The position numbers were made by a program, and so were the translations under genes. From assembly GCF_004004515.1 (NCBI RefSeq), contig NZ_RXOL01000011.1:1-60302 (forward strand): 60,302 nucleotides of DNA. The letters run 5' to 3'. The notes under the pieces are model-generated. The model saw nothing but the letters and a program-made list of their open reading frames with translations, was not told the origin of the DNA and did not search any database. Origin of the DNA: Croceicoccus ponticola. GTDB taxonomy: Bacteria > Pseudomonadota > Alphaproteobacteria > Sphingomonadales > Sphingomonadaceae. This document shows, one piece after another, positions 24,752 to 32,965 of the stretch (positions are counted from its first letter, which is position 1; the number at the start of each line of letters is the position of its first letter).

Positions 24752-25996
24752 ATGTTTCGTCTGCCCAGACCCCCCGCCGAATTGAGTCGCACCGAATTTA
24801 CCGTCATGCTCGCCTTTGTCATGGCGCTGCAGGCACTGGGCATCGACGCGATGCTCCCGGCTTTGAGCGATATCGCGCGCGAACTGAACGTCGCGGACGG
24901 AAACGACCGGCAGCTGGTTGTCGGAACTTATCTCATCGGGATGGGGCTGGGAGCGCTGGTCTTCGGTTTTCTGGCCGATCGATTCGGACGCAAGCCAGTC
25001 GTGCTGGGCGGAATCGGCACATATTGCCTGTTCGATTTCGGATGCATCGTCGTCAACGATTTCAACACCCTGCTGATGTTCCGATTTGCCAACGGAATGG
25101 TGGCATCGGCCGGCAGCGTTGTCGCAAATGCCATCGTGCGCGACCGGTTCGAAGGCGATGCCATGGCCCGGGTCGTATCGATGATCGCGGTGGTGTTCAT
25201 GATCGTTCCGGTCATGGCGCCTTCAATCGGTCAGATGATCCTGTTGTTCGCCGGCTGGCGTGCGATCTTCGGCATGATGTTCGTGATGGGGGTGCTGATG
25301 TTCCTGTGGGTGCTGTTCCGTTTGCCCGAAACGTTGGCTCCGAAGGATCGCCAGACGCTCGACGTTCGCCGCATTGCGCGCAATTTCCGGCTCGTGATGA
25401 CGAACCGCGATGCGTTCGGCTACATCTTCGGCGCTATGCTCGTGTTCGCCGGGCTCTATGGCTACATCAACTGCGCCGAGCAGCTGGTGGGAGAACACTT
25501 CGGTCAGGGGCAGCGTTTCGCCTATGTCTTCGGTGCGATGGCGATTTTCATGGCGCTGTCGAACTTCGTCAATTCGCGGATCGTCGAGCGGTTCGGCGCA
25601 CGGCGGGTCAGTCACATGGCGTTACTGGTTTTTGTCGGGACAGCGGGGCTGCAGTGGTTGGCGGCGGCATGGGCGCCAAATAACTTTTACCTTTTCGCGC
25701 CGCTGATGACGGTCAATCTCGCGCTGATCGGCTTTCTTGGGGCGAACTCCAGCTCGATCGCGCTGCAACCTTTTCGGCATTTCGCCGGCTCGGCGTCGTC
25801 GTTGCAAACCACGGTGCGGGTCGGCGGCGGGGCTGTGTTGGGCGCGATGATCGGGGCCGCCTACGACGGCACGGCGCGTCCTCTTGCGATGTCTTTGTTC
25901 TTTTCGTCGCTACTGGGCATGTTACTGATCTTGTATAGCGAACGCGGCAAGCTGTTCCGGCGCCGCAAGGAAACGGTACCGCAAGTCGAGGATTGA
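24752..25996 (+). CDS. MFS transporter, Bcr/CflA-type drug efflux family
   Basis: A 414-residue inner-membrane protein with about twelve hydrophobic segments. The first loop motifs are DAMLPALSDIARELNV, and GALVFGFLADRFGRKPVVL is the MFS motif A between helices 2 and 3; FRFANGMVASAGSVVANAIVRD matches the motif B region of DHA1 exporters. It would expel small toxic molecules by proton antiport. The ATG at 24752 begins the family homology. It ends in a basic tail and stops 10 bases before the convergent scfR-type gene. Substrate unknown. Confidence 0.88.
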   Translation: MFRLPRPPAELSRTEFTVMLAFVMALQALGIDAMLPALSDIARELNVADGNDRQLVVGTYLIGMGLGALVFGFLADRFGRKPVVLGGIGTYCLFDFGCIVVNDFNTLLMFRFANGMVASAGSVVANAIVRDRFEGDAMARVVSMIAVVFMIVPVMAPSIGQMILLFAGWRAIFGMMFVMGVLMFLWVLFRLPETLAPKDRQTLDVRRIARNFRLVMTNRDAFGYIFGAMLVFAGLYGYINCAEQLVGEHFGQGQRFAYVFGAMAIFMALSNFVNSRIVERFGARRVSHMALLVFVGTAGLQWLAAAWAPNNFYLFAPLMTVNLALIGFLGANSSSIALQPFRHFAGSASSLQTTVRVGGGAVLGAMIGAAYDGTARPLAMSLFFSSLLGMLLILYSERGKLFRRRKETVPQVED

Positions 25997-26006
25997 GGCA
26001 GGGCGC

Positions 26007-27443
26007 TCAATCCCCCGCAAAGGCAAAGGGGACGCCGGTATCGCGATTGTCGTCGGGGCGCATTTCCCGCCCGATCGGCGGTGCGGAACGAGCGATGCAG
26101 TGCGGCCGGTGACACAGGCGGCAAGCGACGCCGATGGGAGTCGCCGCGCCTTCGTCCATTCCATCGGAATAGATGACATGCCCCGCGTGTTCGGCCGAAC
26201 ACGCCAGCGCGACACTCCGCACCGCGCGCGGCGAATCCCATGCCCCGCCGCCAGCCTCAACCGTCCGTGCGATGGACAGGAACTTCTCGCCTTCTGGCAG
26301 TTCAAGCCATTGCGGGCGAATCCGGCCTGGCGTCTCGAATACCCCATGCACGTTCCACAACGGGCATGAACCGCCGGTGCGGGCAAAGGGAAAGCCCGCC
26401 CCGTCCAGCCGTTTCGACACGTTGCCCGCCCGGTCCAGCCGCAGGAAGAAGAACGGCACGCCTTCCTCTCCCGGACGGCCCATAGTCGTAAGCCGGTGTG
26501 CGACTTGTTCGAAACTGGCCGCGAAACGCCGCGACAGTGTCTCGACATCGTGCCGGGTCTGCCGCGCGGCGCGCAGGAACGGGCGATAGGGCATGAGCAA
26601 AGCCGCGGCCCAATACCCGGTCAGCGCCCGGCTGGCGAGCCGGCGGGCGTTCTCTCCCGAAAAGCGCCCGTCGGCGAGTTGCGTGGCGATGATGTCGCGC
26701 GCTTCGAGCAGTCCGATCTGCAGCGCGAGTTGAAACCGCCGTCCCGGATGATCCAGCCGGTTGGAGATCAGCACCTGTTCGCGGTGCCGATCGTGCCAGC
26801 GCAGCGAGCCCAGGATCAGGTCGGGATCGGTGAAGCGCACCTTCTGCCCGTGCCGGCGCGTCAAACGCTCGACCAGCGCATCGGTCCAGACCGATTCCTC
26901 GCGCGGGCGGTCACCGGCCAATTCCTGTGCAACATCCGCAGCATGGTCGTCCAATGCGGGGAAACAGTTGCGCCTTGCAGCGAGAAATGCGCGCGCTTCT
27001 CCCACTGGATCGGTCGCAGCCATGTCGACCGATCCCAATCCGGACGACGCCATCTCGCGCCGCTGCGCATGGGCCATCTGTTCTTCGGTAAACGCGGTGT
27101 GCAACCGCAACAATGCCTCGGCAAATCCGGGGTAGCTGGTGGCGATATCTGCACTGTCGAGGGCCGGCAGGTCGATGTCGGCGAAGATCGGTTGCTTGAG
27201 CGTGGCCTGTAACCGCTTGGTCAGACCCTCGCTGTCGTCATCGGCAAGACTGGCGATGTCGATTTTGTAGGTGCTTGCCAGCTTCAACAGGAGATCGGCG
27301 GTGACAGGGCGTTGGTTACGCTCCATCAAGGCGACGTAGCTAGGCGAAATTTCAAGATCCGCCGCCATGTTTGCCTGGGTCAGGCCAAGATCGCGGCGCA
27401 CGCGCTTGAGCCGAGGGCCCATGAAAAGCGCCTTGCGCACCAT
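26007..27443 (-). CDS. XRE-family short-chain fatty-acid regulator (ScfR/RamB type)
   Basis: A 478-residue regulator. An N-terminal XRE helix-turn-helix (residues about 8-65: LTQANMAADLEISPSYVALMER) is followed by an IrrE-like middle and a C-terminal ScfR domain with CRLCHRPHCIARSAPP, a cysteine-rich motif of this family. The HExxH zinc-protease motif often seen in the middle domain is not present (HPGRRFQLALQIG stands in its place). RamB-type relatives control acetate and glyoxylate genes. Divergence from aceA across 164 bases strongly suggests control of isocitrate lyase and itself. Confidence 0.88.
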   Translation of the reverse strand: MVRKALFMGPRLKRVRRDLGLTQANMAADLEISPSYVALMERNQRPVTADLLLKLASTYKIDIASLADDDSEGLTKRLQATLKQPIFADIDLPALDSADIATSYPGFAEALLRLHTAFTEEQMAHAQRREMASSGLGSVDMAATDPVGEARAFLAARRNCFPALDDHAADVAQELAGDRPREESVWTDALVERLTRRHGQKVRFTDPDLILGSLRWHDRHREQVLISNRLDHPGRRFQLALQIGLLEARDIIATQLADGRFSGENARRLASRALTGYWAAALLMPYRPFLRAARQTRHDVETLSRRFAASFEQVAHRLTTMGRPGEEGVPFFFLRLDRAGNVSKRLDGAGFPFARTGGSCPLWNVHGVFETPGRIRPQWLELPEGEKFLSIARTVEAGGGAWDSPRAVRSVALACSAEHAGHVIYSDGMDEGAATPIGVACRLCHRPHCIARSAPPIGREMRPDDNRDTGVPFAFAGD

Positions 27444-27463
27444 ATTCGAAAATCTCCGTTACG

Positions 27464-27511
27464 GCTTTACTGTCTTGGGCATTACAACATTACAGAGATC
27501 TTTTGTAAAGC
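27464..27511. promoter_or_regulatory. Candidate ScfR operator upstream of aceA
   Basis: A 7-bp inverted repeat, GCTTTAC at 27464-27470 and GTAAAGC at 27505-27511, lies in the scfR-aceA divergent region. The right arm, within TTTTGTAAAGC, resembles the AAAACTTTGCAAA-type RamB site by eye and abuts the aceA -35 box, which would suit repression. Two TTACA copies lie between the arms. Confidence 0.4.
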
Positions 27512-27539
27512 TTGACAACCCGACACCGAACCATATTCC
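27512..27539 (+). promoter_or_regulatory. Putative sigma70 promoter of aceA
   Basis: A consensus -35 box TTGACA at 27512-27517 is followed after 16 bases by a weak -10 TATTCC at 27534-27539, about 69 bases before the aceA start codon. Confidence 0.45.
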
Positions 27540-27607
27540 GCACCGCAACATTTGCGATCATATCCGGCTCACGAATTCACCTGCTTTCGAATCGTGAGGG
27601 ATTTGAC

Positions 27608-29206
27608 ATGACCTACCAGCAGACCATCGCCGACTTGGGCCGGACCATCACCGGCAACGGCAGTCCGTGGAACGCCATCGACGCGGAAAGCGCTGCCCGC
27701 ATGCAGTTGCAGAACCGTTTCAAGACCGGGCTCGATATCGCGAAGTACACCGCGAAGATCATGCGCCGGGACATGGCCGCCTATGATGCCAACTCCGCCG
27801 AATACACTCAGTCGCTGGGTTGCTGGCACGGGTTCATCGGACAGCAGAAGATGATCTCCATCAAGAAGCACTTCGGCACGACCAAGCGCAAGTACCTCTA
27901 CCTTTCGGGTTGGATGGTTGCCGCGCTGCGTTCCGAATTCGGCCCGCTGCCCGATCAGTCGATGCATGAAAAGACGTCGGTCCCGGCCCTGATCGAGGAA
28001 CTGTACACCTTCCTCAAGCAGGCCGATGCCCGCGAGCTTGGCCTGATGTTCCGCGACCTCGACGCCGCGCGCGATCGCGGCGACGAGATCGAGGCGAAGC
28101 GCATCGAAACGGCCATCGACAATTTTGAGACCCACGTCGTTCCGATCATCGCGGACATCGACGCGGGCTTCGGCAACCCGGAAGCGACCTATCTTCTGGC
28201 GAAGAAGATGATCGAAGCCGGCGCCTGCGCCCTGCAGATCGAAAACCAGGTTTCCGACGAGAAGCAGTGCGGCCATCAGGACGGCAAGGTCACTGTCCCG
28301 CACGAGGATTTCCTGCAGAAAATCCGTGCGATCCGTTACGCGTTCCTCGAAATGGGTGTCGAGGACGGCATCATCGTCGCTCGCACCGATTCGCTGGGTG
28401 CTGGTCTGACCAAGCAAATCGCCTACACCACCGAGGCCGGCGACATGGGCGACCAGTACAACAGCTTCCTCGATTGCGACGAAGTCGACGCATCGAACCT
28501 TGGCAACGGCGATGTTCTCATCACCCGTGAAGGCAAGCTGCTGCGTCCCAAGCGCCTGCCCAGCAACCTGTTTCAGTTCCGTTCGGGAACCGGCGAGGAC
28601 CGCTGCGTGCTCGACTGCATCAATTCGCTGCAGAACGGCGCCGACCTGCTGTGGATCGAAACCGAAAAGCCGCACATCGGCCAGATCGGCGGCATGGTGA
28701 ACCGCATCCGCGAAGTCATCCCGAATGCCAAGCTGGTTTATAACAACTCGCCCAGCTTCAACTGGACGCTGAACTTCCGTCAGCAGGTGTTCGATGCATG
28801 GACCGCAGAGGGCAAGGACGTTTCGGGTTATGACCGGGCTAAGCTGATGAGCATCGATTACGACGGTTCGGAACTGGCGGCAGAGGCCGATGAACGCATC
28901 CGCACCTTCCAGGCGGACGCGGCGGCACAGGCCGGCATTTTTCACCACCTCATCACGCTGCCGACGTACCACACCGCGGCGTTGAGCACCGACAACCTTG
29001 CCAAGCGTTACTTTGGCGACGATGGGATGCTTGGCTACGTCCTCAACGTCCAGCGTGAGGAAATCCGCCAGGGAATCGCCTGCGTGAAGCACCAGAACAT
29101 GTCGGGCAGCGACATTGGCGACGACCACAAGGAATACTTTGCCGGCGAAGCGGCCCTCAAGGCCGGCGGCAAGGACAACACGATGAACCAGTTCGCCGCT
29201 GCCTGA
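27608..29206 (+). CDS. aceA: Isocitrate lyase, long (about 530-residue) subfamily
   Basis: Cleaves isocitrate to glyoxylate and succinate, the first step of the glyoxylate shunt used on C2 and fatty-acid carbon. At 532 residues it belongs to the longer subfamily typified by Pseudomonas enzymes. The catalytic cysteine is Cys221 in EKQCGHQDGK, where the classical KKCGH is replaced as expected for this subfamily; ADIDAGFGNPEATY is the metal-binding region and NNSPSFNW the conserved substrate motif. The ATG at 27608 has GAGGG seven bases upstream. Likely regulated by the divergent ScfR-type gene. Confidence 0.95.
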   Translation: MTYQQTIADLGRTITGNGSPWNAIDAESAARMQLQNRFKTGLDIAKYTAKIMRRDMAAYDANSAEYTQSLGCWHGFIGQQKMISIKKHFGTTKRKYLYLSGWMVAALRSEFGPLPDQSMHEKTSVPALIEELYTFLKQADARELGLMFRDLDAARDRGDEIEAKRIETAIDNFETHVVPIIADIDAGFGNPEATYLLAKKMIEAGACALQIENQVSDEKQCGHQDGKVTVPHEDFLQKIRAIRYAFLEMGVEDGIIVARTDSLGAGLTKQIAYTTEAGDMGDQYNSFLDCDEVDASNLGNGDVLITREGKLLRPKRLPSNLFQFRSGTGEDRCVLDCINSLQNGADLLWIETEKPHIGQIGGMVNRIREVIPNAKLVYNNSPSFNWTLNFRQQVFDAWTAEGKDVSGYDRAKLMSIDYDGSELAAEADERIRTFQADAAAQAGIFHHLITLPTYHTAALSTDNLAKRYFGDDGMLGYVLNVQREEIRQGIACVKHQNMSGSDIGDDHKEYFAGEAALKAGGKDNTMNQFAAA

Positions 29207-29258
29207 TGGTAGTCAGCTAAAGGGCCGCTTTCGGGCGGTGAAGACAAGGAGCACTGAC

Positions 29259-29429
29259 ATGAGCACCGAAGACCAGCAACGCCCCCAGGAACGGCCCCGC
29301 GCCATTTTCAGCAACGCCGACTTCCCGATGCTGAAGACAGCCGTCGCCCATTATGCCCGGACTTGCGAAGATCCGGCAGAAGCGACGCGCTACGCGAACC
29401 TGTTACACCGTCTCGGTCGCGCCGACTGA
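29259..29429 (+). CDS. Small conserved-looking protein downstream of aceA
   Basis: A 56-residue protein with a perfect AAGGAG seven bases before its ATG. The N-terminus is polar (TEDQQRPQERPRAIF) and the rest looks like one or two amphipathic helices (DFPMLKTAVAHYARTC, EDPAEATRYANLLHRLG). No known domain recognised. It lies 52 bases after aceA on the same strand and before the shared terminator at 29492, so it is probably in the aceA transcript and made on C2 carbon. Function unknown. Confidence 0.7.
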   Translation: MSTEDQQRPQERPRAIFSNADFPMLKTAVAHYARTCEDPAEATRYANLLHRLGRAD

Positions 29430-29491
29430 GACGGATAGAACAAGAATACCGTTCGCGGCCCGCTTGAGGGAGAGGGTCGCGAAACCTCAGC

Positions 29492-29526
29492 AGCGCGGGG
29501 ACCTTATTGGTCTCCGCGCTTTTTTT
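29492..29526 (+). terminator. Intrinsic terminator of the aceA transcript
   Basis: An 11-bp stem (GCGCGGGGACC with GGTCTCCGCGC, one G.T wobble), loop TTATT, then T7. The TTA of the loop is, on the minus strand, the TAA stop codon of the convergent Nudix gene, so that gene's 3' end lies inside the hairpin. Confidence 0.85.
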
Positions 29527-30292
29527 CGTCGCCGCGCAGGGCGGTTTCGAGCAGTTCGGCATAGTCGGGATAGCCGTGTCCAGCCGGAACGGTCAGCCAT
29601 CTGCGGCCTTCGCGTTCTTCGATGATGCCGGTGATCGATTGGATTTCGCGCGAAAGACTGTCTTCCCGCGCTCGGTCGAATTCGCCCAGCGCGCCCAGTC
29701 TTGCAAGGTTAGCGCGGGTGGGGAACATCAAGTCAATCTCGCCGCGATCGCCCATTGCCATGATCTCGGTCGCACTGGCCCAGAATTGGTTGCTCGTCTC
29801 GGTCCCGTCGGCCGACAGGCTGACGGCTCCGGTGCCGATATCGGCAAGCAGGAACCGCGTGTCGAAACGCCGCGTCGCCCGACCCGGCGGATACCAGCGG
29901 GCGAATGGGACGAAGCCTTCGACGTCGAGCGCAAGATCACAGTCCGCCAGCACGCGCGCGAATGACCGCCCCTGCGCCACCGCATCGCGCGCCGCCGTAG
30001 CCTTTTCCTTGTCCACCGAACCCGAAACGCCGATCAGCAGGCCAGTTTCTTCAAGCGTTTCGCGGACGCAGGTGATGCGCGCGGCATTCCAGTCGCGGTC
30101 GCCGGGGAGGGAGGCGGCCATCTCCATGTCTTCGGGATCGACCCTTCCCCCGGGAAAGACAACCGCGCCGCCGCCGAATGCAAGATGCGTCGAACGATGG
30201 ATCATCAGGAGCTCCGGCGCGGTCGGGCCATTGCGAAAGACGATCAGCGATGCGGCGGCGCGCAGTTCGGCAAGGGGGGCGTGTTCTGGCAT
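29504..30292 (-). CDS. Nudix hydrolase
   Basis: A 262-residue Nudix protein. The Nudix box is split by an insertion: GGRVDPED begins it and RETLEETGLLIG (REUxEExGU) completes it about 30 residues later, as in NUDT19/CoA-diphosphatase-like members. Such enzymes hydrolyse nucleoside-diphosphate-linked compounds, for example CoA derivatives. LIVFRNGP and FGGGAVVFPGGRV form the beta-strands before the box. The ATG at 30292 (MPEHAPLAE) is chosen over an upstream in-frame start whose residues look non-coding. Confidence 0.85.
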   Translation of the reverse strand: MPEHAPLAELRAAASLIVFRNGPTAPELLMIHRSTHLAFGGGAVVFPGGRVDPEDMEMAASLPGDRDWNAARITCVRETLEETGLLIGVSGSVDKEKATAARDAVAQGRSFARVLADCDLALDVEGFVPFARWYPPGRATRRFDTRFLLADIGTGAVSLSADGTETSNQFWASATEIMAMGDRGEIDLMFPTRANLARLGALGEFDRAREDSLSREIQSITGIIEEREGRRWLTVPAGHGYPDYAELLETALRGDEKKRGDQ

Positions 30293-30447
30293 GACGTTAG
30301 GACTGGCGACCCATGTCGGGAAAATTGACACCTTGGCCCAAGTTGACGGCGGGCGTAAATCCAAAAACGGCTGAATACAGACGTATTTGCATGTTTGGCA
30401 CGCTTCGTGCTTTGTAAGCTATGTAACCCGCGTAACCCGAACCGATC

Positions 30448-30481
30448 GCGGGGCTGTCGTACTGGTCTCCGACAGCCCCGC
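30448..30481 (-). terminator. Hairpin downstream of grxD, possible terminator
   Basis: A perfect 12-bp GC-rich stem (GCGGGGCTGTCG and complement) with a 10-base loop lies 34 bases after the grxD stop on the minus strand. No T run follows, so it is either a Rho-assisted terminator or a 3' protective hairpin. Confidence 0.55.
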
Positions 30482-30514
30482 CGATTAGCGGGACCATCGA
30501 GAGGGACCGGCCCA

Positions 30515-30844
30515 TCATTCGGCCTTGGCGACCTGCTTTTCGGACATGAACTGCTCAAGCTCGCCTGCTTCGAACATTTCCATCATGATGTCGCTGCCAC
30601 CTAGGAATTCGCCCTTTACGTACAGCTGTGGGATCGTCGGCCAGTCGGAATAGGACTTGATGCCCTGACGGATCTCCATGTCCTGAAGCACGTCGACAGA
30701 GCCATAGGCGACGCCGAGGTGTTCGAGGATCGCGATCGCGCGACTGGAAAAGCCGCACTGGGGGAAGAGCGGCGTGCCCTTCATGAAAAGCACGACATCG
30801 TCGGCCTTGATGATGTCGGCAATACGGTCGTTCACATCGGCCAT
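30515..30844 (-). CDS. grxD: Monothiol glutaredoxin, Grx4/GrxD family
   Basis: A 109-residue CGFS-type glutaredoxin (PQCGFSSRA, active Cys30), with WPTIPQLYVKGEFLGGSDIM, the glutathione-binding part of the family. These proteins hold a [2Fe-2S] cluster with glutathione and pass it to client proteins, often in a complex with BolA. A bolA-family gene lies 33 bases upstream on the same strand, so the expected pair is encoded together. Last gene of the leu operon. Confidence 0.95.
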   Translation of the reverse strand: MADVNDRIADIIKADDVVLFMKGTPLFPQCGFSSRAIAILEHLGVAYGSVDVLQDMEIRQGIKSYSDWPTIPQLYVKGEFLGGSDIMMEMFEAGELEQFMSEKQVAKAE

Positions 30845-30877
30845 GCGGCAAGATTCCCGGTAATTAGTCTGTAGGGC

Positions 30878-31114
30878 TCAGTTGGGAACCGCGGTCGTCA
30901 GTTGCAAGGCGTGGAGTTCCCCGCCCATGCGTCCGCCCAGCGCGTCATAGACCGCTTTATGCTGCGCGACCCGGGTCTTTCCGGCAAAGCTGGCCGAAAC
31001 GACGTGCGCTGCATAATGGTCGCCATCACCGGCTAGGTCGGTAATTTTTACCTCGGCATCCGGAATGGCGGCGCGAATCATCGCCTCGATCTGGTCGGCT
31101 TGCATCGCCATCAT
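30878..31114 (-). CDS. BolA-family protein
   Basis: A 78-residue BolA/IbaG-type protein: IEAMIRAAIPDAEVKITDLAGDGDHYAAHVVS (motifs IPDAEV and GDGDHY) and GKTRVAQHKAVYDALGGRMG with the conserved histidine RVAQHKxVY. It partners monothiol glutaredoxins in iron-sulphur trafficking and iron sensing. The ATG at 31114 has GGAGA seven bases upstream and is preferred over the open frame above it. Directly upstream of grxD. Confidence 0.92.
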   Translation of the reverse strand: MMAMQADQIEAMIRAAIPDAEVKITDLAGDGDHYAAHVVSASFAGKTRVAQHKAVYDALGGRMGGELHALQLTTAVPN

Positions 31115-31185
31115 GATTTCTCCGTGTTCGAGCCGATGTCGGGACCGGCTCATGACCCTTGGTAGAAGGTCGGTGTCGGAATTTC

Positions 31186-31509
31186 TTACACGCCGCCCAT
31201 GAGCTGGCGTCGGGCTTCGACGGACTTTTCATCCATCGCGGCGCGCACGGTGGCGTCGTCGATGTCGACTCCGGCAGCCGTCATGTCGCCCAAAAGCTTG
31301 CGGATCACGTCCTCTTCGCCGGCTTCTTCGAAGTCCGCCTGCACTACGGCCTTGCGATAGGCTTCGGTCTCGGCTTCGGAGAGGCCCATCTTGGCCGCGG
31401 CCCATTCACCGACCAGCCGGTTGCGGCGGGCAGCGATACGGAACTGGGTTTCTTCGTCCATGGCGAACTTGGCTTCTTCGGCGCGCTCGCGATCGTTGAA
31501 ATTCGTCAT
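31186..31509 (-). CDS. DUF1476 protein, ATP synthase zeta-subunit-type inhibitor
   Basis: A 107-residue acidic helical protein beginning MTNFNDRERAEEAKFA, with RNRLVGEWAAAKMGLS and GEEDVIRKLLGDM, the pattern of DUF1476. In alphaproteobacteria this family includes the zeta subunit that blocks ATP hydrolysis by F1F0-ATPase through its N-terminal inhibitory helix. The sequence here keeps that N-terminus. ATG 31509 is the family start; the longer open frame overlaps leuD. Confidence 0.88.
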   Translation of the reverse strand: MTNFNDRERAEEAKFAMDEETQFRIAARRNRLVGEWAAAKMGLSEAETEAYRKAVVQADFEEAGEEDVIRKLLGDMTAAGVDIDDATVRAAMDEKSVEARRQLMGGV

Positions 31510-31535
31510 GACGCTTAAGTCCTCTTTCGCTGGGG

Positions 31536-32132
31536 TCAGGCCGCGCGGCGGCCCGACAGGAACGGCAATTGTTGTCCGGCCTTGGCTTCGTAGGCGGAAA
31601 TCGCTTGCCCTCGCGCCATGGTAAGGCCGACTTCGTCGAGCCCTTCGATCAGGCAATGCTTTCGGAACGGGTCGATTTCAAACGTGAAACGGTCCTGGAA
31701 CGGCGTGGTCACGGTCTGGCTGTCGAGGTCGATGGCGATATCCTCGCTCTCCGCCACTTCGAGCAGGCGGTCGACCTGTTCCTGCGGCAGAACAACGGTC
31801 AGGATGCCGTTCTTGAAGGCGTTGCCGGAAAATATGTCTGAAAAACTTGGCGCGATGACCGCGTGGATGCCCATGTCGAGCAAGGCCCATGCCGCATGTT
31901 CGCGGCTCGACCCACAGCCAAAGTTATCGCCAGCGATCAGGATCGGCGCGTTTTTGTAGCGTTCGGAGTCGAAAATGTTCGCGGGATCCTTGCGGATCGT
32001 TTCGAACGCGCCCCGGCCCAGCCCTTCGCGGGTGATGGTTTTCAGCCAGTGCGCCGGAATGATGACGTCGGTGTCGACGTTCTTCGCCCCGAACGGGATG
32101 GCACGGCCTTCTATTTCGCGGATCGGTTCCAT
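31536..32132 (-). CDS. leuD: 3-isopropylmalate dehydratase small subunit
   Basis: A 198-residue LeuD, the swivelling domain of isopropylmalate isomerase in leucine synthesis. [13 protein letters not shown] and [17 protein letters not shown] are the conserved substrate-recognition motifs of the aconitase-family small subunit; length is normal. It works with LeuC, encoded about 1.2 kb upstream in the same operon with three small genes between. The complex carries a labile [4Fe-4S] cluster bound by LeuC. Confidence 0.96.
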   Translation of the reverse strand: MEPIREIEGRAIPFGAKNVDTDVIIPAHWLKTITREGLGRGAFETIRKDPANIFDSERYKNAPILIAGDNFGCGSSREHAAWALLDMGIHAVIAPSFSDIFSGNAFKNGILTVVLPQEQVDRLLEVAESEDIAIDLDSQTVTTPFQDRFTFEIDPFRKHCLIEGLDEVGLTMARGQAISAYEAKAGQQLPFLSGRRAA

Positions 32133-32193
32133 GCCAATCGCCTAGATCAAGCGCGACCCGGCCTCAACACCTATCCGCGCCCAAATTCGTGTT

Positions 32194-32355
32194 TCAGTCG
32201 GTTTCTGGCGGTTCGACCGGCGCAGGCTTCGCGTTTTTGGCGTCGGCCCGCTCCTTGCGCCGCGAGGCATAGAGCAATGCTGCGGCCAGCGCGGCCGATC
32301 CGATCGCGGCCCCGGCCATCGCTGCCTTGCCCGTCCAATCCTTGTCGTTGCTCAC
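32194..32355 (-). CDS. Small single-pass membrane protein
   Basis: A 53-residue protein started by GTG at 32355 (GGGAGA eight bases before it). A short polar N-terminus (SNDKDWTGKAAM) precedes one hydrophobic helix (AGAAIGSAALAAALLYAS), then basic RRKERADAK and a Pro-rich acidic end. Looks like a tail-anchored or stop-transfer inner-membrane peptide. No family recognised. It sits between the glycosylase and leuD in the leu operon. Confidence 0.65.
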   Translation of the reverse strand: MSNDKDWTGKAAMAGAAIGSAALAAALLYASRRKERADAKNAKPAPVEPPETD

Positions 32356-32458
32356 AATCAGCGTCTCCCTGGTGCGCGCGGCACCCGACCAATTTGGCCC
32401 CATTCAATCTGGCGACAACGCCGATCATTGCAAGAGCCCCGATCGATCGCGCGGCCCA

Positions 32459-32965
32459 TCATCCCATTCGCTGGTCAAGAAATGGCCGCAGCGCAAGCCA
32501 GCTTCGCGTCTTTTCCGCAAGCGGCATGGCGGCATAGGCCGGACTGCTGGATGGCAGGTCGATCAAAGTCAGGTGGGGGGAGGGCGCGAGAATTTGCCGC
32601 CCGATCCGCGCGGAAGTGGCGCCGTTGAAACCGATGGCGACAAGCTCGGGCGCCTTTTGCACCATTTCGGCAAGATCGTTGTGTTCCACTTCGCGCAAGG
32701 CGGCGTCGAGGCTGCCCTCACGCTTGCCCGACTGGACGACATCCCACAGTCCGACACCGTGTTGCAGCAAGGTCGCCAGCCTTTCGTCGTAATCAATAGC
32801 GGCAAGATCGCATCCGATTGCGCTTCCGGTCAGCTGCCAGAACTGGTTGCGCGGATGGGCGTAATAGCGGCCCGCGCGAAGCGACGCATCCCCCGGCAGG
32901 CTGCCAAGGATGAGGATGCGTGTATGCCGGTCTACGACCGGGGCAAAGGAACGTTTGAAAGTCAG
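32459..32965 (-). CDS. Uracil-DNA-glycosylase-fold enzyme, probable hypoxanthine/deoxyinosine glycosylase
   Basis: A 168-residue protein of the UDG superfamily: TRILILGSLPGDASL and YYAHPRNQFW form the active-site strand and the pro-x-N-x-FW motif seen in MUG-like and family-6 hypoxanthine glycosylases; LIDLPSSSPAYA is the C-terminal DNA-intercalation motif. It would excise deaminated bases. Family members start a few residues before SFxPVVD; here only a CTG (32965), overlapping the GFA stop as CTGA and preceded by AAGG, fits. The nearest in-frame ATG is about 29 codons further upstream in overlapping sequence. Confidence 0.82.
   Translation of the reverse strand: MTFKRSFAPVVDRHTRILILGSLPGDASLRAGRYYAHPRNQFWQLTGSAIGCDLAAIDYDERLATLLQHGVGLWDVVQSGKREGSLDAALREVEHNDLAEMVQKAPELVAIGFNGATSARIGRQILAPSPHLTLIDLPSSSPAYAAMPLAEKTRSWLALRPFLDQRMG

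Noticed and set aside
30297-30518. 73-codon minus-strand frame overlapping the grxD stop (ATGATG)
   Set aside because: It has a coupled start, but it runs through the strong hairpin at 30448-30481 and the following sequence lacks the codon pattern of neighbouring genes; no family recognised. Left out as unproven, not excluded.
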